A stretch of DNA of 64,000 bases, taken from NCBI RefSeq assembly GCF_022965805.1, contig NC_133116.1:3844001-3908000 (forward strand), given 5' to 3'. The notes below the pieces were generated by a model. The model saw only the letters and a list, made by a program, of their open reading frames with translations, was not told the origin of the DNA and did no database searches. Shown here piece by piece: positions 24,371 to 37,666 of this stretch (position 1 is the stretch's first letter; the number at the start of each line of letters is the position of its first letter). Source of the stretch: Primulina eburnea. Its lineage: Eukaryota > Streptophyta > Magnoliopsida > Lamiales > Gesneriaceae. Position numbers and translations under genes: made by a program.

Positions 24371-25590
24371 GTTTAGGTAATTTTCATGGCTTTAAGTTTT
24401 TGTTTTAGTCAATGGATTCAGATTACAGATATGTCATATGTGAAGAGTATTCTAAACTTGAGCATGAAATGAAAAGCGAAATATGAACCGTAGTCATGAT
24501 TTTGAACTCAGTAATTGTAACCTTCTGCTGTTTTGTTAGCAGAAATGAGTGCAAAAGCCTCAGAGAAACTAATTTTGATGTATTTAGGAAAGTTTTTTTT
24601 CCTCTCTTAAAATAATCCTAATATTTGTAACTTTCACTCCTGTTGTGAGGAGTAAAGATTAATAATTATATCCATAATTTATAATTTTATTTTGTCTCTA
24701 ATATATATGTTTTTTAGTAGTAATTTTCATAATTTATTTTATATTTTTAAAAATAAAAAATAAACATTAGTCTAAAAGATATTACTAAAACATATTGCTA
24801 CGTAATTTTTCAATTTTCTAATTATAGTTTTGTTTCAAGATTCAATGTAAATATAAGCTGAACTTAAATATTAAAATTTTAAAAATATATTTTTTAGAAT
24901 GTCATTATATTTACATGATATCGTTGTGTTATATTATACAAATGTAACAAATCTGCAGTTGGTAAATATAAATAGTAAGAGTTTCATGTGAAATTATTTC
25001 ACATGTCTATATTGGTTGAATCGAGTAGATCTAATCCATACTTATTTAAAATAATAATTTCGACATAAAAATTTAATGTTTTTTATGTGTAAAGTCGAAA
25101 ATTTGTGTAACAAAGTGATTCGTTAGATGATCTAATAAGAATTTTTGTGAAAAATAAAACTCAAAATATATTAATAAGTAAATTATTGATTTTACTTTGT
25201 TTTGGTTTAAATTGATTTTACAATAAACTCGAAAAAAAATTATATAACTAGAGTCTTGATGTATATTTAAATCAATAAACCTATAATATACATGGTATAG
25301 ATAATTGGATTAAATAAAATTAAATACTTAATATAAATTAATTGTTTTTATAAAAAAATTAATTTATATGCATGTTTTGAGCTTTGTTGGTCGATAAACA
25401 AAAAAACAAATCAAATCCATCTTAAAAGAGATGATTAAATTAATTTCATAAAACCCTAATTCTTAACCCCCTCATTACACTTCCGTACATTTTCGCAAAA
25501 ATTAGATTCCAAACAAATCAACCCCTGATTTCAATTTGAAATCTGTAATTGATTCGATTGTCCAGTTCACACCTGAGTGTTCGATTCCGA
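24371..25590. other. intergenic: 3' flank of the Cys-rich gene and promoter/leader of the AHL gene
   Basis: AT-rich, no coding signal. AATAAT-type poly(A) signals lie within about 300 bases of the upstream stop. The last about 150 bases (ACCCTAATTCTTAACCCC, C/T-rich) look like the AHL 5' leader. Confidence 0.55.
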
Positions 25591-28500
25591 ATGGATTCAC
25601 AAGATTCTTCTGCGCCGCCGCCTCACCACCTCCACCACCATCCGCAACAACCACCACCGCCTGCCGTTTTCTTGGGCCAACACCCGCCCAACAACTCGTA
25701 CCCACTTCACAATACCAACAGTTCTGCTGCCGTGAGCCACCAACAGCAAAACCCTCGATTTCCCTTCAATTCTATGGCTGCTGCTCCCGCGCCGAAGCCA
25801 CTTGATCACAATTACTCTGACGGATCTCCTTCTGCTGGAGGTGGCGGAGGCGGGTTCAGCATTGAGCCAGCTAAAAAGAAAAGGGGACGGCCTAGGAAGT
25901 ATTCACCTGATAACAGCATTGGATTGGGTCTGTCCCCGGCACCTGCTAACCAAATTTCCTCAACCGTGGGCCACGTGGATTCTAGCGGTGGCGGGGGGAA
26001 TCAGTCCTCGGAGACAGCAGCCAAGCGCAACCGCGGACGGCCTCCGGGTTCGGTGAAAAAACAATTGGATGCTCTAGGTACTACCTCACCCGCTCTTTTG
26101 ACACGTTTATTTATATAGTGTAATTCTGTGATTATTGTTAGGGCGAAAGATACAGCTTTAGGATTAAAAAAAAGTATACATCTTTAGGATTGCAACTCGC
26201 CCATCTAGTTGCGAGGGAGATGACCGGCAGATTTATCTCAATTTTTTTTGTTTATTATGATATCTAGAAATGTGTTACATTCAAATACTTTTAGCATTTT
26301 GTTTTTGCCCGTAAACCAGCTCGCGGGATCCTTTACTATACTGTTGCATGTATTTGCGTCTAGTTTTGCTGTCAAGGGTGATTGAAATTAATGTCGAGGG
26401 CTATTCTAATTTTTAAATTTTGATGGGCAGGATCACCTGGAGTTGGTTTTACGCCTCATGTGATTATGGTAGCAGTGGGCGAGGTAAATCATCCAGGCTT
26501 TCATTATTGTTGTTGTAGAAAAAAAGAAAACTAAAATTCTCGTCAAGTGTTCATGTTAAGTGTTTTTAATTCTTGTCCCATTCTTGGGCAATTACCATTC
26601 AGAAGTTGATCGGATTACTTTTAATAACGGAAGCTTCTGGAAGTGGCCTAAATCTTAGTAAGGTGTAGGTTAAAAACAATGTTATTATTCTATTTTTTTT
26701 ATCGACGAAACAATGTTGCATTTGGAGGATAGGGTATTCTCCGAATTCGAACTGTAAATGCTAAGTTGAAACAACCTCTTACCGTTTTAATGATGACACA
26801 TGCAAATATAAAACTTTTGATTTGAGCTGCAACCAACAATGATCTAAGAAGGATGCCTTTGAAGTCCTTATCTAGCTGTGCCAATGACTAAAAAAGCGAT
26901 ATGATTTTGCAATTAATGAGGCCACCACCACACTGAAAGAAGAAGATGCAAATTTCTCGTACACGTGGAAATCGTGTTTGATGTGGTTTGCTAATTTGAC
27001 TAGAAATGATTGTCAATGAAAAATCATAATTGTTAAGAACTTTAGGCAATGTTTACTTTGAGGGAGAAGAGAAGGATTAGACTATTAACCGAAGCCATCA
27101 CCTGTTTGGTTTAAAAATACCCAACCCATTTAATCCCTTGGGCCCTGCTTTATGTACTTTTTTCTTTGATTTTTTTTCCTCTTTCTACATGTGTGATAAT
27201 TAATCTCAATTGTCAAAATCCAACTTTACCCGTCAAAAGAACTTTCCTCCCCTCCTCGATTTGCATCAATTGAAAATGGTTCAAATTGTTATATGCAAAA
27301 TCAAACATTTTCTAATATCTATATTTTCCGACTTAACAATCAAATGTTTAACGATAGCAATATTTATTGTTCGATTTTATTTCCTCAAATTTGGGAAATG
27401 AAGTGTTACAAAATTGAGGAAAAATATATCTACAAATGTTTTCTTCTAGTAATAATTTCAACTACTATATAAACAAGTTGAACAGAAAATAGTTGAAGTC
27501 GTTATGGGCAAACTATAAAAAGTTTTAATTTCAATCATAATCACACGATTCACGTCTCAGTCTTACGTTACGAGACTAACATTATATCATTCATAATGTT
27601 CAAAGGGTCAGATTTTCATAATTTCTTAATCATAATCTCGCTCTGAATTTCATAAATCAAATCAAGCATATTATTATTTGTCTGTCACTATTACTCATCT
27701 TATTCAATCACTACAATAATCATATTACAATTTTTCTGTACACAATGCGATCCTCAAACCAAAAGCAACCTTAGGAGATTTGAAATCATATGGTTATTAC
27801 TGCATGTATTAAAATGTTGTGCTCCCTGGGTACAAGCAACAAAGGTTAAATCTATTGTTTTCTATTTGATGTTTTCGCCTGCTTGTTTGCTGCAAATTTC
27901 CTTGGATGGTTGATCATTTGTTCAATTGCATGAACAAATGGCATAATTTCTCTTATTTTTCATATTTAGAGACGACTATATGTTTCTTAGATTTCTATTT
28001 AGGGCTATGAACATTTCTTACGCATTGTACTTTGTCTAAGACAAGAAAATTAAGCAATTGATGGTAAACTCAGAGTAATTAAAGCGCAACACACATTAAA
28101 GTGCTCAAGTGTCCCAGAGCTTTAAGAGCAAAGGAAATTGCAAGCTTTACGGAAATAAATCACTACAAAGAATTAAAATAAAATAAAAAAATCTCTTCAA
28201 ATGTGATACGTGAGATATCAAATATTGAAACTATCGACATGTTTGTCTTCCAAATCTACATCACCGTCTTCATCATGCCAGGGCAGAGGCGACACGAGGG
28301 TAGAGGGAAGGGAAGAGAAGATTTTGTTAGGGGTTTACCATTTTTTTAGTAAACAGAGGAGAAAAGGGCGATTTCTCCTCTTACAAAACATGGAAACATT
28401 TGAAAAAAATTTGCCCGATTATGGAATTTATATGTTGAATATGTATTAAAGAAAACTTTAAATCATATTGATCAAAATATCGAATCAATAATGTATCTTG

Positions 28501-31500
28501 CAGAAAGTCATTGGACTGGTTAAAATATATTAAGGATTATGACTTATATGGTCAAAGAAATTTGCTTCACCGAAAATTCTATTGTCATAAAGAAACCTTT
28601 CTTGGTGCAACCAGTCACTATTTCGATAAGTAACATTCCTAGCCTTATTGTATTTGTTGTGGTGAGTGCATTAGATTTCCCTGCACTCATTGCAGTGCCA
28701 GCATTCATAAAATTAAAAGAATTGCTATATGATAAGTCATCTTAAAATGATTAATTTTGTAAAAAAGGTGATACGTTTTGGTCAAGGCGGTCATGTAGTT
28801 AATGATTTTGACCTACGTGGTACAATGTGTTTCTTTTTTCCTTTGTAATATTATGGACCATCTTGAAAATCAACAGCTGCTCAAGCCCCTTGTTCAAATA
28901 CAGAATCTGAATATCTAGTCCACAAAAAGTAACTTATGTGTAAGGTAGATATTTCGGAACTTGAAGCGTCTGAAATGTCATATAGAGATTTCATATATTC
29001 CCTATGGGAAACAAATTTATCTCTTGAGGTGTTATCGAATATCTATAATTGGATACTTCCAACCAAATCAAGACATCGTCAATCAATAGGATGAATAAAG
29101 AGAAGATCATAAAGCAGTCAATATCCATGCTTTAGTGTGTTTTAGTTAGAGCAAGCATTACATCATTGTGTTAAAACACCAGTAGAATGTGCAAATCACT
29201 CATCCTGACACATTGAAAGAATTATGAGAAAATTATGAAAGAAGGAATAACCTTTTTAGGGTTGACGTACAATATCTCTTTATTTTTTTAATTCAACTAT
29301 TGTTCTCCAAAATTTAATATTTGTTTATATATTGATGATATTATCGTTGAATAATGAGCCAATTGTGCAAGCTTGCCCTTACTTTTATCTTGAATTTCAT
29401 TTTGAGTAAAAATGTTTGCTCAAAGTTGATTTGGTTTAAAATTATCATCTTCTGGTAAGTAATGACATTGACAATACCAGTTTCTAGTTCAGCTTATCTC
29501 ATAAATGGACCCGAATATGTTTGCGGTTTGGGGATATGTTACCTTTAACATGTGCCAACAGCCTCTATTATGAAGAATTTATTGTACTTTTTCATTAGCT
29601 TATGTTAAATCATTGTTCAGTGGGAAGTGAATTCACCTTAATTTACTCATGGTTTATTTGTAATATAGACTGATGAAAAACATGGGCTTGAAATTTGGTG
29701 TCTTGGAATAGAATTAGAAGAGTTGATATTCCTAACATAATTCCTACATAATTTTATGGATTAAGATATTGGTTTGGACAAAATTTTATAGAATGTAAGA
29801 GTTGTAGTTTTAATTATCTTGATGGCCTCAATCTCCATTTTGTGTCTCCCCACACACCCAGATTAGCTACCGTAACATCACTGTAATTCATCCATCTAGT
29901 TTTTTAGTTTACCCTTTTTGGTATTGGTTTATGAAGTTCAAATTAACATTTGGAACAAACTATAAAGGTTTTTTGCACTTCACAGTGGAGGAGATTGCAT
30001 TTGCCTGCTGATTAATGCCTTCTTATTTTTATGTCTAGCCACGAGTCTCTTGATATAACCTTGAAGATAACTGAGAAGACTTTGCTTTCATTCATTGTTC
30101 CCTTTTTCTATCGTAGTGTATAAATAACAATTATAGTTCATTATACGTGAGTGAATAAATGATTATTTTTAATTTGTAAATAAATAGAGTTTTCCAGCCA
30201 TTTTATGAGAGGATTTATCACAGATTTAATTATTGAAGTTTGTTATTATTGTTGCCAAATGACCAATGTGTTTGAGGAAGAAATTATAATTTCCCTTTTT
30301 TTATGTTCTCAGGATATAGCTTCAAAAATCATGGCATTCTCTCAGCAGGGACCACGTACAGTTTGCATTCTATCTGCTAATGGCTCCATCAGCAATGTCA
30401 CGCTTCGCCAACCAGCAATGTCTGGCGGCACTGTAACATATGAGGTGTGTGATGAGCCTCAATGAATTGTGATCTCTAACCACCACCTATCATTTTCTCT
30501 GTTAGTGACCATTGTCCATTGGTTGAATAAATCGAGAGGAATAAATCAATCACCAAGTCTTGTCTTGGTCAAAAAAATTCATGAATGCCTTGAGATGAAA
30601 GTTGTACCAGACTTTATTTCTCGTAATCCCAAATATTGAATCGTAATGAATTACTCTTGTTCTTTACTATGATCAATTGTTGTCTAGGTCTAAGAAAGGA
30701 TGAATTTATTGTTTAGATGCAAATTTGTCAACACAAACCATTTTAGGACAAACATCTTGTGATGTGTTAGCACTTGGGGAGGATACTCTTATTTCATTAT
30801 CTTTGCGGATGACTACTAGAGGTTTGGGCACGTGTGTTTGGTGAAGTAGAAATTTGTGTCCTTTGAAACTCAAAGGGGATAGTTAGTGGGAAGAAGTATT
30901 ATATCATTTACACCTAATAGTCTAAGTCAATGCTCAATTCCCATCTGACGCTCTAGTTGAATAATGTAGCTGAGAGAAGGAAATGGACCTTGTGCTATGA
31001 TGAGTTTCATTGCACTCCCGGGCTCGTTTTGGGGGTTATGTGTTTTATCTTTGAAACAACCAGTTTGATGAATTCAACACATGTGGAAACACTAAAACGT
31101 ACTTCATATGAGAATGCTTTGGGAAGCTATCCACTTACGGATATTTTAGAGTTTGGGGTAGTGTTACCTACGTGAAGTGGATATTGGGAGAGACAAATAG
31201 GTATTTGTGCATTGGGAGTCTATTGGCTGTTACTTACCTCATCATTTGGAGCTAAAGGTGCTTGGTTCGTGGAATGCCACATTATTTAGAAATATTTTTT
31301 ATTTTATAGTGTTGGTGGTGCAATGTATCATCAAGAGGTTCAAGTCACAAACCACAACCACTATGATAGTTCCTGCTAGCCAATTAGGCACTTGGTCCCA
31401 AGGCGATACAAAATGGTTTTGAGACTGCGGGAACCAGGATGAGCTCGACCATATATTTTGATCCTAAGATTTTCATGGAAGCATTATGGCTCAATATCAT

Positions 31501-33470
31501 GGATACGAAATGGAAATTCATATACTCTAATAAAATGGACTTGAGTAGATCCAAATCAGGAAAATGTTCAAATTGGATGCAAGTGGATCTATTAACGAAA
31601 TCTTGTAGCGGGTGTAAGGGTGCTGCTAGATAAAGATAGATTGGTGGCAGGTGGTTATTTTAAAGGTAAGGTGTTGACTATAGTAATTTATGCTAGTTAT
31701 GATGCTAGAGTCTTTAAAGGACTTTGCCAGTTATATAGGCATATTATGACTATGATAAATGACAAATGGATGTGAAGAACTTTTCCTTAACAATGATATA
31801 GATTGAGACATGTACATGGAAGGTACTTCTTAGGTTTTTATATCGACAATAGATGAACAAGATAAACATAAAATTTTTGTACCCACAAACAATCAACAAC
31901 AATAGGTCTTTATCTCACTAAGTGGGGTCGACTATGTGGATCCTCCTACCCCTTATGTTCCATCTAATCTTTTTATTAATAGGTTTTGATGATTTTTGAC
32001 TCATTTTTTATGCACACTCTCCCTGGTGGAAACCTCTTCAGCTTTGTAGGGGTTTGTTATGCATAAAACTCCAGTAGTTCTGGATGTAGATGCCGAAACG
32101 CATTTTTAGCTTCCACTTTCCAATCTTCAGTCAAGAGACAATCCTTCAAACAGACTTGAGATGTGTACTGAACCGTGAAGCGGTTGCTTGCTTGTCATCG
32201 AGAACATCCACGGGAAGCCTTTTCTGTTACTGGCCTTTCTAGGCCTATCCATTTGACTATTTAAGTGTTTTCCACTTGTACAGAGGTTACCTCAACTATC
32301 ACTTGCAATAAAACCTCGAAATACCATTTCAAGAAGAGATGGAGGGGTTTGTAATCTTCAACAACATAGAACATTCGTAATCTTCAATCGTTGGTGTACT
32401 ATATGAAGCTCTCAACCGAGTTGTTATACTTTTTCTTTGGTCCCTGATCCCTGATAACTTCTCAAATCTGGATACTGAAGTTTTTCGATGCCAAATGTAT
32501 TTCGTTTGTCCTTTTTATTTGTGGTGGTGAAGTTCGTTTCTTCTAAAAATACAAAAGTGAGAGTACGATGAAGGACTCAATGTAAAGATGGATGCTGTCG
32601 TTTCTTTTCAGTTCATCTTGAGAATGGTACTTGACTGTGCATAATGGTGCCTTCATCTGTTTGCAGGGTCGATTTGAGATCATATCGTTGTCTGGTTCTT
32701 TCCTTCTGTCAGATACTTCTGGTAATTGCAATCGAACTGGTGGTCTGAGTGTGTCGCTGGCTGGTTCAGATGGCAGGGTATTGGGTGGTGGAGTAGCGGG
32801 AATGCTCAAAGCTGCTTCATCAGTTCAGGTAATGTTTAGCCAGGTCTTTCACATCACCCCCCTCCCCCACCCTACCCAAGGGTGTGAGGCGCAGAGTCAT
32901 GGGGATTTTCTTTACACTGTTAAAAATTTTATGATTCCGTGAGATACATTATCAGCCATTAGTGTCAGACATTGAAATTCCAGACAGTTTATTTCAGTCC
33001 ATAGTTTTATATGTTTTATCTGGACCCAACTAGCTTTGTTCTAAGACATGCAACGATAATGATATTGCCGATATATTTATGCACCTGTGTTCTTCTCCAT
33101 CAAGTACATTTAGCCCTTATTTTACCAGAATAGTAACAAATATTCGTAATTACTCGTACGCATCATGTCTCGATTATTAAGCTATTTTCTTTACCAGGTT
33201 GTGGTAGGCAGTTTCATTGCTGATGGAAAGAAATCCAAATCTCCTTTGTCTTCTCCACCACAAGCACATATGCTAAATTTTGGCACGCCAGCAGCAGGGG
33301 TCAGCCCTGCTTCCCCTGGTGCTTCGAGTGAGTCTGCTGAAGAAAATGACGACAGTCCTCTAAATCGTGGCTCAGGACCTTACGGCACTACAGGTCAACA
33401 ACCAATGCAGAACGTGTCGATGTATTCTTCAATGGGTTGGCCAAACTCCATCAAAATGCACCCTAATTAA
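25591..33470 (+). CDS. AHL protein: two AT-hooks plus PPC/DUF296 domain, 368 aa, five exons
   Basis: Exons 25591-26077, 26431-26483, 30313-30444, 32667-32828 and 33198-33470, all GT-AG and in phase. The N-terminus is rich in Pro, His, Gln and Gly. AT-hook 1 (RGRPRKY) is at residues 98-104 and AT-hook 2 (RGRPPGS) at 148-154. Next is the PPC/DUF296 domain (about 167-290), containing GFTPHVIMVAVGED, QQGPRTVCILSANG, GRFEIISLSGSF and a Gly-rich GRVLGGGVAG segment. The C-terminus is Ser/Pro-rich. Two hooks plus the intron-containing structure fit the intron-bearing (Type II, clade B) AHL group. AHLs are nuclear proteins that bind AT-rich DNA minor groove, form trimers through PPC and repress or organise chromatin. 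Introns 2 (3.8 kb) and 3 (2.2 kb) are long; intron 3 carries a SINE-like fragment. Confidence 0.95.
31886..31975 (+). repeat. Au-SINE-like fragment in AHL intron 3
   Basis: The run CAACAACAATAGG...CACTAAGTGGGGTCGACTATGTGGATCC corresponds to the conserved AAGTGGGGTCGGCTA(C/T)ATGGATCC segment that I recall from plant Au SINEs. The remaining parts are not recognisable, so this is a fragment. Recognition is from memory of the motif. Confidence 0.55.
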
Positions 33471-34296
33471 CCTTACATATTCTGCAGCATGCGTACGTGT
33501 GGATTTCTAGATTACATTTAGAGGTTGGTTGTAATCGCTAACAGAGTATAGGACGGATGCTGCTTTCCTATCCTAGATTGGATTTTCTTTAGATGCTTAT
33601 TTATTTTTCTTTAGCTTAGCCTTTGGTAGATCCGCTTGTTATCTGACGGATTCAGACATGCTAATCTATTTTATGCTATGGCATGGCCTATCTCAAACTA
33701 TTGTGTCCATGTTTAATTTTTTTTTTTTTATCATTAGTAATTATAAAATTAAAATAAAGTGAGAGAATTAGGAAATATCCATTGCTTTAATCACAAGATG
33801 GCGTATTAATTAAAAAAAAACATATGGATAAAATATTAAGAAAATAAAGAATATATAGTTATTTATTTAAAAAAATATTAAGAAAATAGAGAATATATAG
33901 TTAAAAAATCATTTAATGAGAAAAGGCTAATATTTATTTAACTTTTTACAGACAAATCAATTAATGAGAAACAGAAACAAACCAACCAGTAGTTATTTAT
34001 TTAAAAAATATATCATTGAAAACAAAGAGTCGAAATTATTGAATGTTGAAAATAAGAATTGTAAATAATGAAAATTAGTGTATGATGATGTATGTAATGA
34101 TATATTTATTTTTGGATTATTTCTAAAAAAATTCTATAAAAGTCCTCGGCTCGTCCGAAAATAGACTAGTAAACCAATCAAACAGTATTATTTCTTGAAA
34201 TCTAAAATCTGAATATAACGATAATATATCTTGTCATGTGAGTACACATGACCAAATAGAAACGACATACTTCTATGTATACGGACGTACATACTA
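33471..34296. other. AHL 3' region and AT-rich spacer
   Basis: The first about 230 bases are probable 3' UTR. The rest is AT-rich with a short internal repeat (AATATTAAGAAAATA(A/G)AGAATATATAGTTA near 33830 and 33877). No gene seen. Confidence 0.55.
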
Positions 34297-34790
34297 TCAT
34301 CCCCATTGCAGTGGCGACTTTCGTCCTAGACGAAGCTCGAGATCAATCTCTTCAATCGGTGTCGAATATGTCGCATTCCCCATAATTTCACAGCCATAAA
34401 AAATCAACGGACTCGTGGCGTTGCTCGATTTATCTGTCGCAAAATAATTATGTGAGTCAGAAGCGTGAGGGGAAGATGAATCCAAGGAAGCCTTCATGTC
34501 CCTGCCAACAAGATGGACATTATTAGGGTTTGGCATGGAATAAACAAGGCACAAGCTGCCATTTGTTACGAATTCTTCACGTGCGGTAAAAATATTGGGG
34601 ATGGATGAGCTTTAGCCACCGTTGAGGAGGTTGGTTATTGGTGACACTTAATTGATGGTGTAACTTGACGTGGTCGCGACGATGCACGTTCATGTGACCC
34701 CCGAGAGCCTGAGCCGAACGGAACTGCCTTCGCCAAATTCGGAATATCGGCAACAATATTAGACTGGAGTTTAATCAGTGCACATCGAAA
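34297..34790 (-). pseudogene. decayed SUPERMAN-like C2H2 zinc-finger repressor gene
   Basis: On the minus strand a segment at about 34660-34735 translates to QFRSAQALGGHMNVHRRD, the plant-specific QALGGH zinc-finger core of SUPERMAN-type proteins. The two zinc-binding cysteines expected upstream are replaced (Phe and Trp where CxxC should be). Going downstream, the frame shifts at least twice and a stop appears before the tail. The C-terminal part (34297-34554) is still open and ends with EIDLELRLG, an EAR repression motif (LxLxL) typical of this family's C-terminus. An intact family member would be a short nuclear transcriptional repressor. No convincing N-terminus is found upstream. Confidence 0.78.
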
Positions 34791-35388
34791 TGTGATCGAT
34801 GGTCGTGAGTCTCGTATGATAAAATAAAATAAAAAAACAAAAAAACTACCCTTCAAGATATTTTTATAAAAAAATTACAAAAGTTCAACGTAAGACCTGG
34901 CGTCGAACTTTAATCGGAAATTTTAAAGACTTAAAAATTTATCAATTTTCTGATTAAGCATACAGTTTTCCATAATATTTAAAATAGCTAAAATTCAATA
35001 TTCTACAATAATTCGGGAAGGAAATGTCGAAAACATAGAGACGAAAACCTCTATGGTATTAATTACCTCGCACACTTCACTCAACATGCATGGTTTCTAT
35101 CGATCTTTCAATGAACTATCAGAATTTTTAAGGATTATAAATTTAATATAGTTGTTTCCATTTCTGTAGACACACAGAATAGGTCAAGCTTCAAATTAAA
35201 ATTGTCGGACATTAAATAAACTAACCCAAGATTTGAACAACTATCTTCTTGTTGCGATCAAACAGCGGAGTTACCAAGTCTACGGCCACCCTTGTTTTCC
35301 AGGCCGGCTAGCTGGTGATCAAATCCTGAAAACTGTCACGTGTGCATATATATAGTGCTGATGGATCACTCATTTAATCAAGAAATAC
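34791..35388. other. 5' flank of the first subtilase, duplicated with the gene
   Basis: Parts of this flank (for example GAGACGAAAACCTCTATGGTATTAATTACCTCGC, written here only in part: 35039-35075) recur before the second subtilase (39438-39475). The tandem duplication therefore included promoter sequence. A TATA-like run (CATATATATAG, 35345-35355) lies about 35-45 bases before the ATG. Confidence 0.6.
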
Positions 35389-37666
35389 ATGATCAAGTCA
35401 TTATTTCTAAACATGGATCTCCCTTATGTTCTTTTCATGATTTTGATTTGTGTAAATTATTCTGCCAAGGCTCGAGAAATTATAATAGCATCTGAAAATG
35501 CATCGGGGAGTAGATTAGAAACTTACATTGTTCATGTAAAATTGCCAGGGAATGGAGCATCGGCTGAGCCTGCGAACATGGAAAGCTGGTACCATTCCTT
35601 CCTGCCGAAAAGCACAGAAGTAGGAGCGGAAGACTCGTATCGAATGGTTCACACATATCGGAATGTGATCACTGGTTTTGCGGCAAAATTGTCTGCAGAA
35701 GAAGTGAAGGAAATGGAGAAAATAGATGGTTTCTATTTTGCAAGGCCCCATAAAATATTAAGTTTGCACACAACTCATAGTCCGAATTTCTTGGGGTTGC
35801 ATACAAACGTAGGGGTTTGGCCTGGCTCCAACTTTGGTGAAGGCTTGATCATTGGAGTTTTAGATACCGGAATAACTCCAGGGCACCCATCATTCGATGA
35901 TGAAGGTGTGGACCCTCCACCTGCCAAGTGGAAAGGGAAATGTGAGTTTGATGGCATGGCGTGTAACAACAAGCTAATCGGTGCAAGGAATTTCGTGAGC
36001 AATTCCCCCGGGCCACCTGCAGATGATGAAGGTCATGGGACACACACGTCTAGCACGGCTGCTGGGAACTTTGTTAAAGATGCCAACGTTTACGGGATGG
36101 CTAAAGGGACAGCCGTTGGAATGGCCCCTCGTGCACATGTAGCCATGTATAAAGTTTGTTCGGTAGAGGGTTGCAGTGATGCTGATATATTGGCAGCAAT
36201 GGATGCTGCGGTGGAGGATGGTGTTGACATTCTTTCCCTCTCTCTCGGTGGACCCTCGGCTGATTTTTACAATGATGGAATTGCCCTCGGTGCAGTTTGG
36301 TGCGATCCAACGGGGTATTTTCGTAAGCTGTTCCGCAGCCAATGCTGGTCCAATCAGTTCTTCATTGTCGAATGAGGCGCCCTGGATTCTCACGGTAGGT
36401 GCCAGCACAATCGACAGGAGGATAGTTGCCACGGCTTTGTTGGGAAATATGGATATGTATGATGGGGAGTCGGTTTTCCAGCCTAGTGATTTTCCCACCA
36501 CATTATTGCCTCTGATTGATGCTGGCGGGGCTAGTGAGAACCAAACCGCAAGTTTGTGTGGCCCAGGGTCACTCGATGGCATTGATGTCAGAGGAAAAGT
36601 TGTGCTCTGCGTGAGGGGTGGTGGGATAGGGCGCATTGCCAAGGGGCAAACCGTGAAAGATGCCGGCGGTGCGGCCATGATTCTGATGAACGATGAACTC
36701 GATGGCTACACCACGATAGCGGATACTCACGTGCTTCCAGCAACACACGTGAGTTTTGATGCAGGGCAAAAGATTAAATCATACATAACATCAACCTCAA
36801 CGCCTATGGCCACGGTTTTATTCCGTGGGACGGTGATCGGAGATCCACATGCTCCAAGTATGGCATCATTTTCCTCCAGGGGGCCAAGTTTGGCCAGTCC
36901 AGGAATCTTGAAACCCGACATCACTGGCCCCGGTGTCAGCATTCTCGCGGCATGGCCGGTATCAGTCGACAACAACACTAAAGAGACCGCTGCTTTTAAC
37001 ATTATTTCAGGCACCTCGATGTCATGCCCTCACCTTGGTGGCATTGCTGCCGTGCTCAAAAGCGCGCATCCCGATTGGTCTCCTGCTGCGATCAAGTCTG
37101 CAATCATGACCACTGCCACTCAGTACAACCTCGGTGGCAGCGCCATTATCGATGAAAGGGCCTTGCCCGCTGATGTATTCGCAATAGGAGCAGGCCATGT
37201 CAACCCACCAAGTGCAAACGACCCAGGGCTCATTTACGATCTCGAACCAAACGACTACATCCCTTATCTGTGTGGTCTAGGATACACGGACCAGGAAATA
37301 GAGGTGATCGTGCAGAGCACCGTTAAATGCTCGGACATAAAGAGCATTCCCGAAGCACAATTGAACTACCCTTCATTTGCCGTCGAACTCGATGATGCCA
37401 CGAAAACATATACAAGGACAGTGACAAATGTAGGTGAGGCGAGCTCGAGTTATAGCGTTGAGATAGAATCCGTTCCAGGGGTAGAAGTAACAGTTGCACC
37501 CGATACAATAGAATTCACTGAAATGAACCAAAAGATGACATATCAGATAAGCTTTAGCAAATCTTCCCCACCGGGTAGTACTACCACCTTTGTACAAGGA
37601 GCTGTGGTGTGGCGTTCGGAGAAACGAGCTGTCCGAAGCCCGATTTCTGTCAAACTTGTGCAATGA
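35389..37666 (+). CDS. subtilisin-like serine protease (S8A, SBT1-like), single exon, one frameshift
   Basis: Secreted subtilase, about 758 residues if the frame were continuous, which is normal for the family. It has an N-terminal signal peptide (about 1-28) and an I9 propeptide ([10 protein letters not shown] to about 120). The catalytic Asp is in [10 protein letters not shown] (D159) and the catalytic His in DEGHGTHT (H216). A PA-type insert follows, then the oxyanion Asn in SCSAANAGP, the catalytic Ser in [11 protein letters not shown] (codon 37016-37018) and a C-terminal Fn3-like domain (YTRTVTNVG). An extra A at about 36294 moves the frame, so the first frame runs into a stop at 36375 while the second is open from 36176 to 37666. 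The neighbouring copy lacks the extra base at this site. It is either a recent pseudogene or a sequencing error. Tandem subtilases commonly act in the cell wall or apoplast; substrate is unknown. Confidence 0.9.

Noticed and set aside
24985..25120. Possible extra copy of the GTGAGACGGTCTCAC repeat
   Set aside because: Only scattered similarity (TTTCACATGTCTATATT, TTTTATGTGTAAAGTCG); too weak to claim.
30957..31633. Three open frames of 64-72 codons inside AHL intron 3
   Set aside because: No recognised motif, different frames and no splice logic. They may be part of a decayed insertion, but no coding call is supported.
35974..36678. 234-codon minus-strand open frame
   Set aside because: It is antisense to the first subtilase, has no recognisable motifs and arises from the codon pattern of the real gene.
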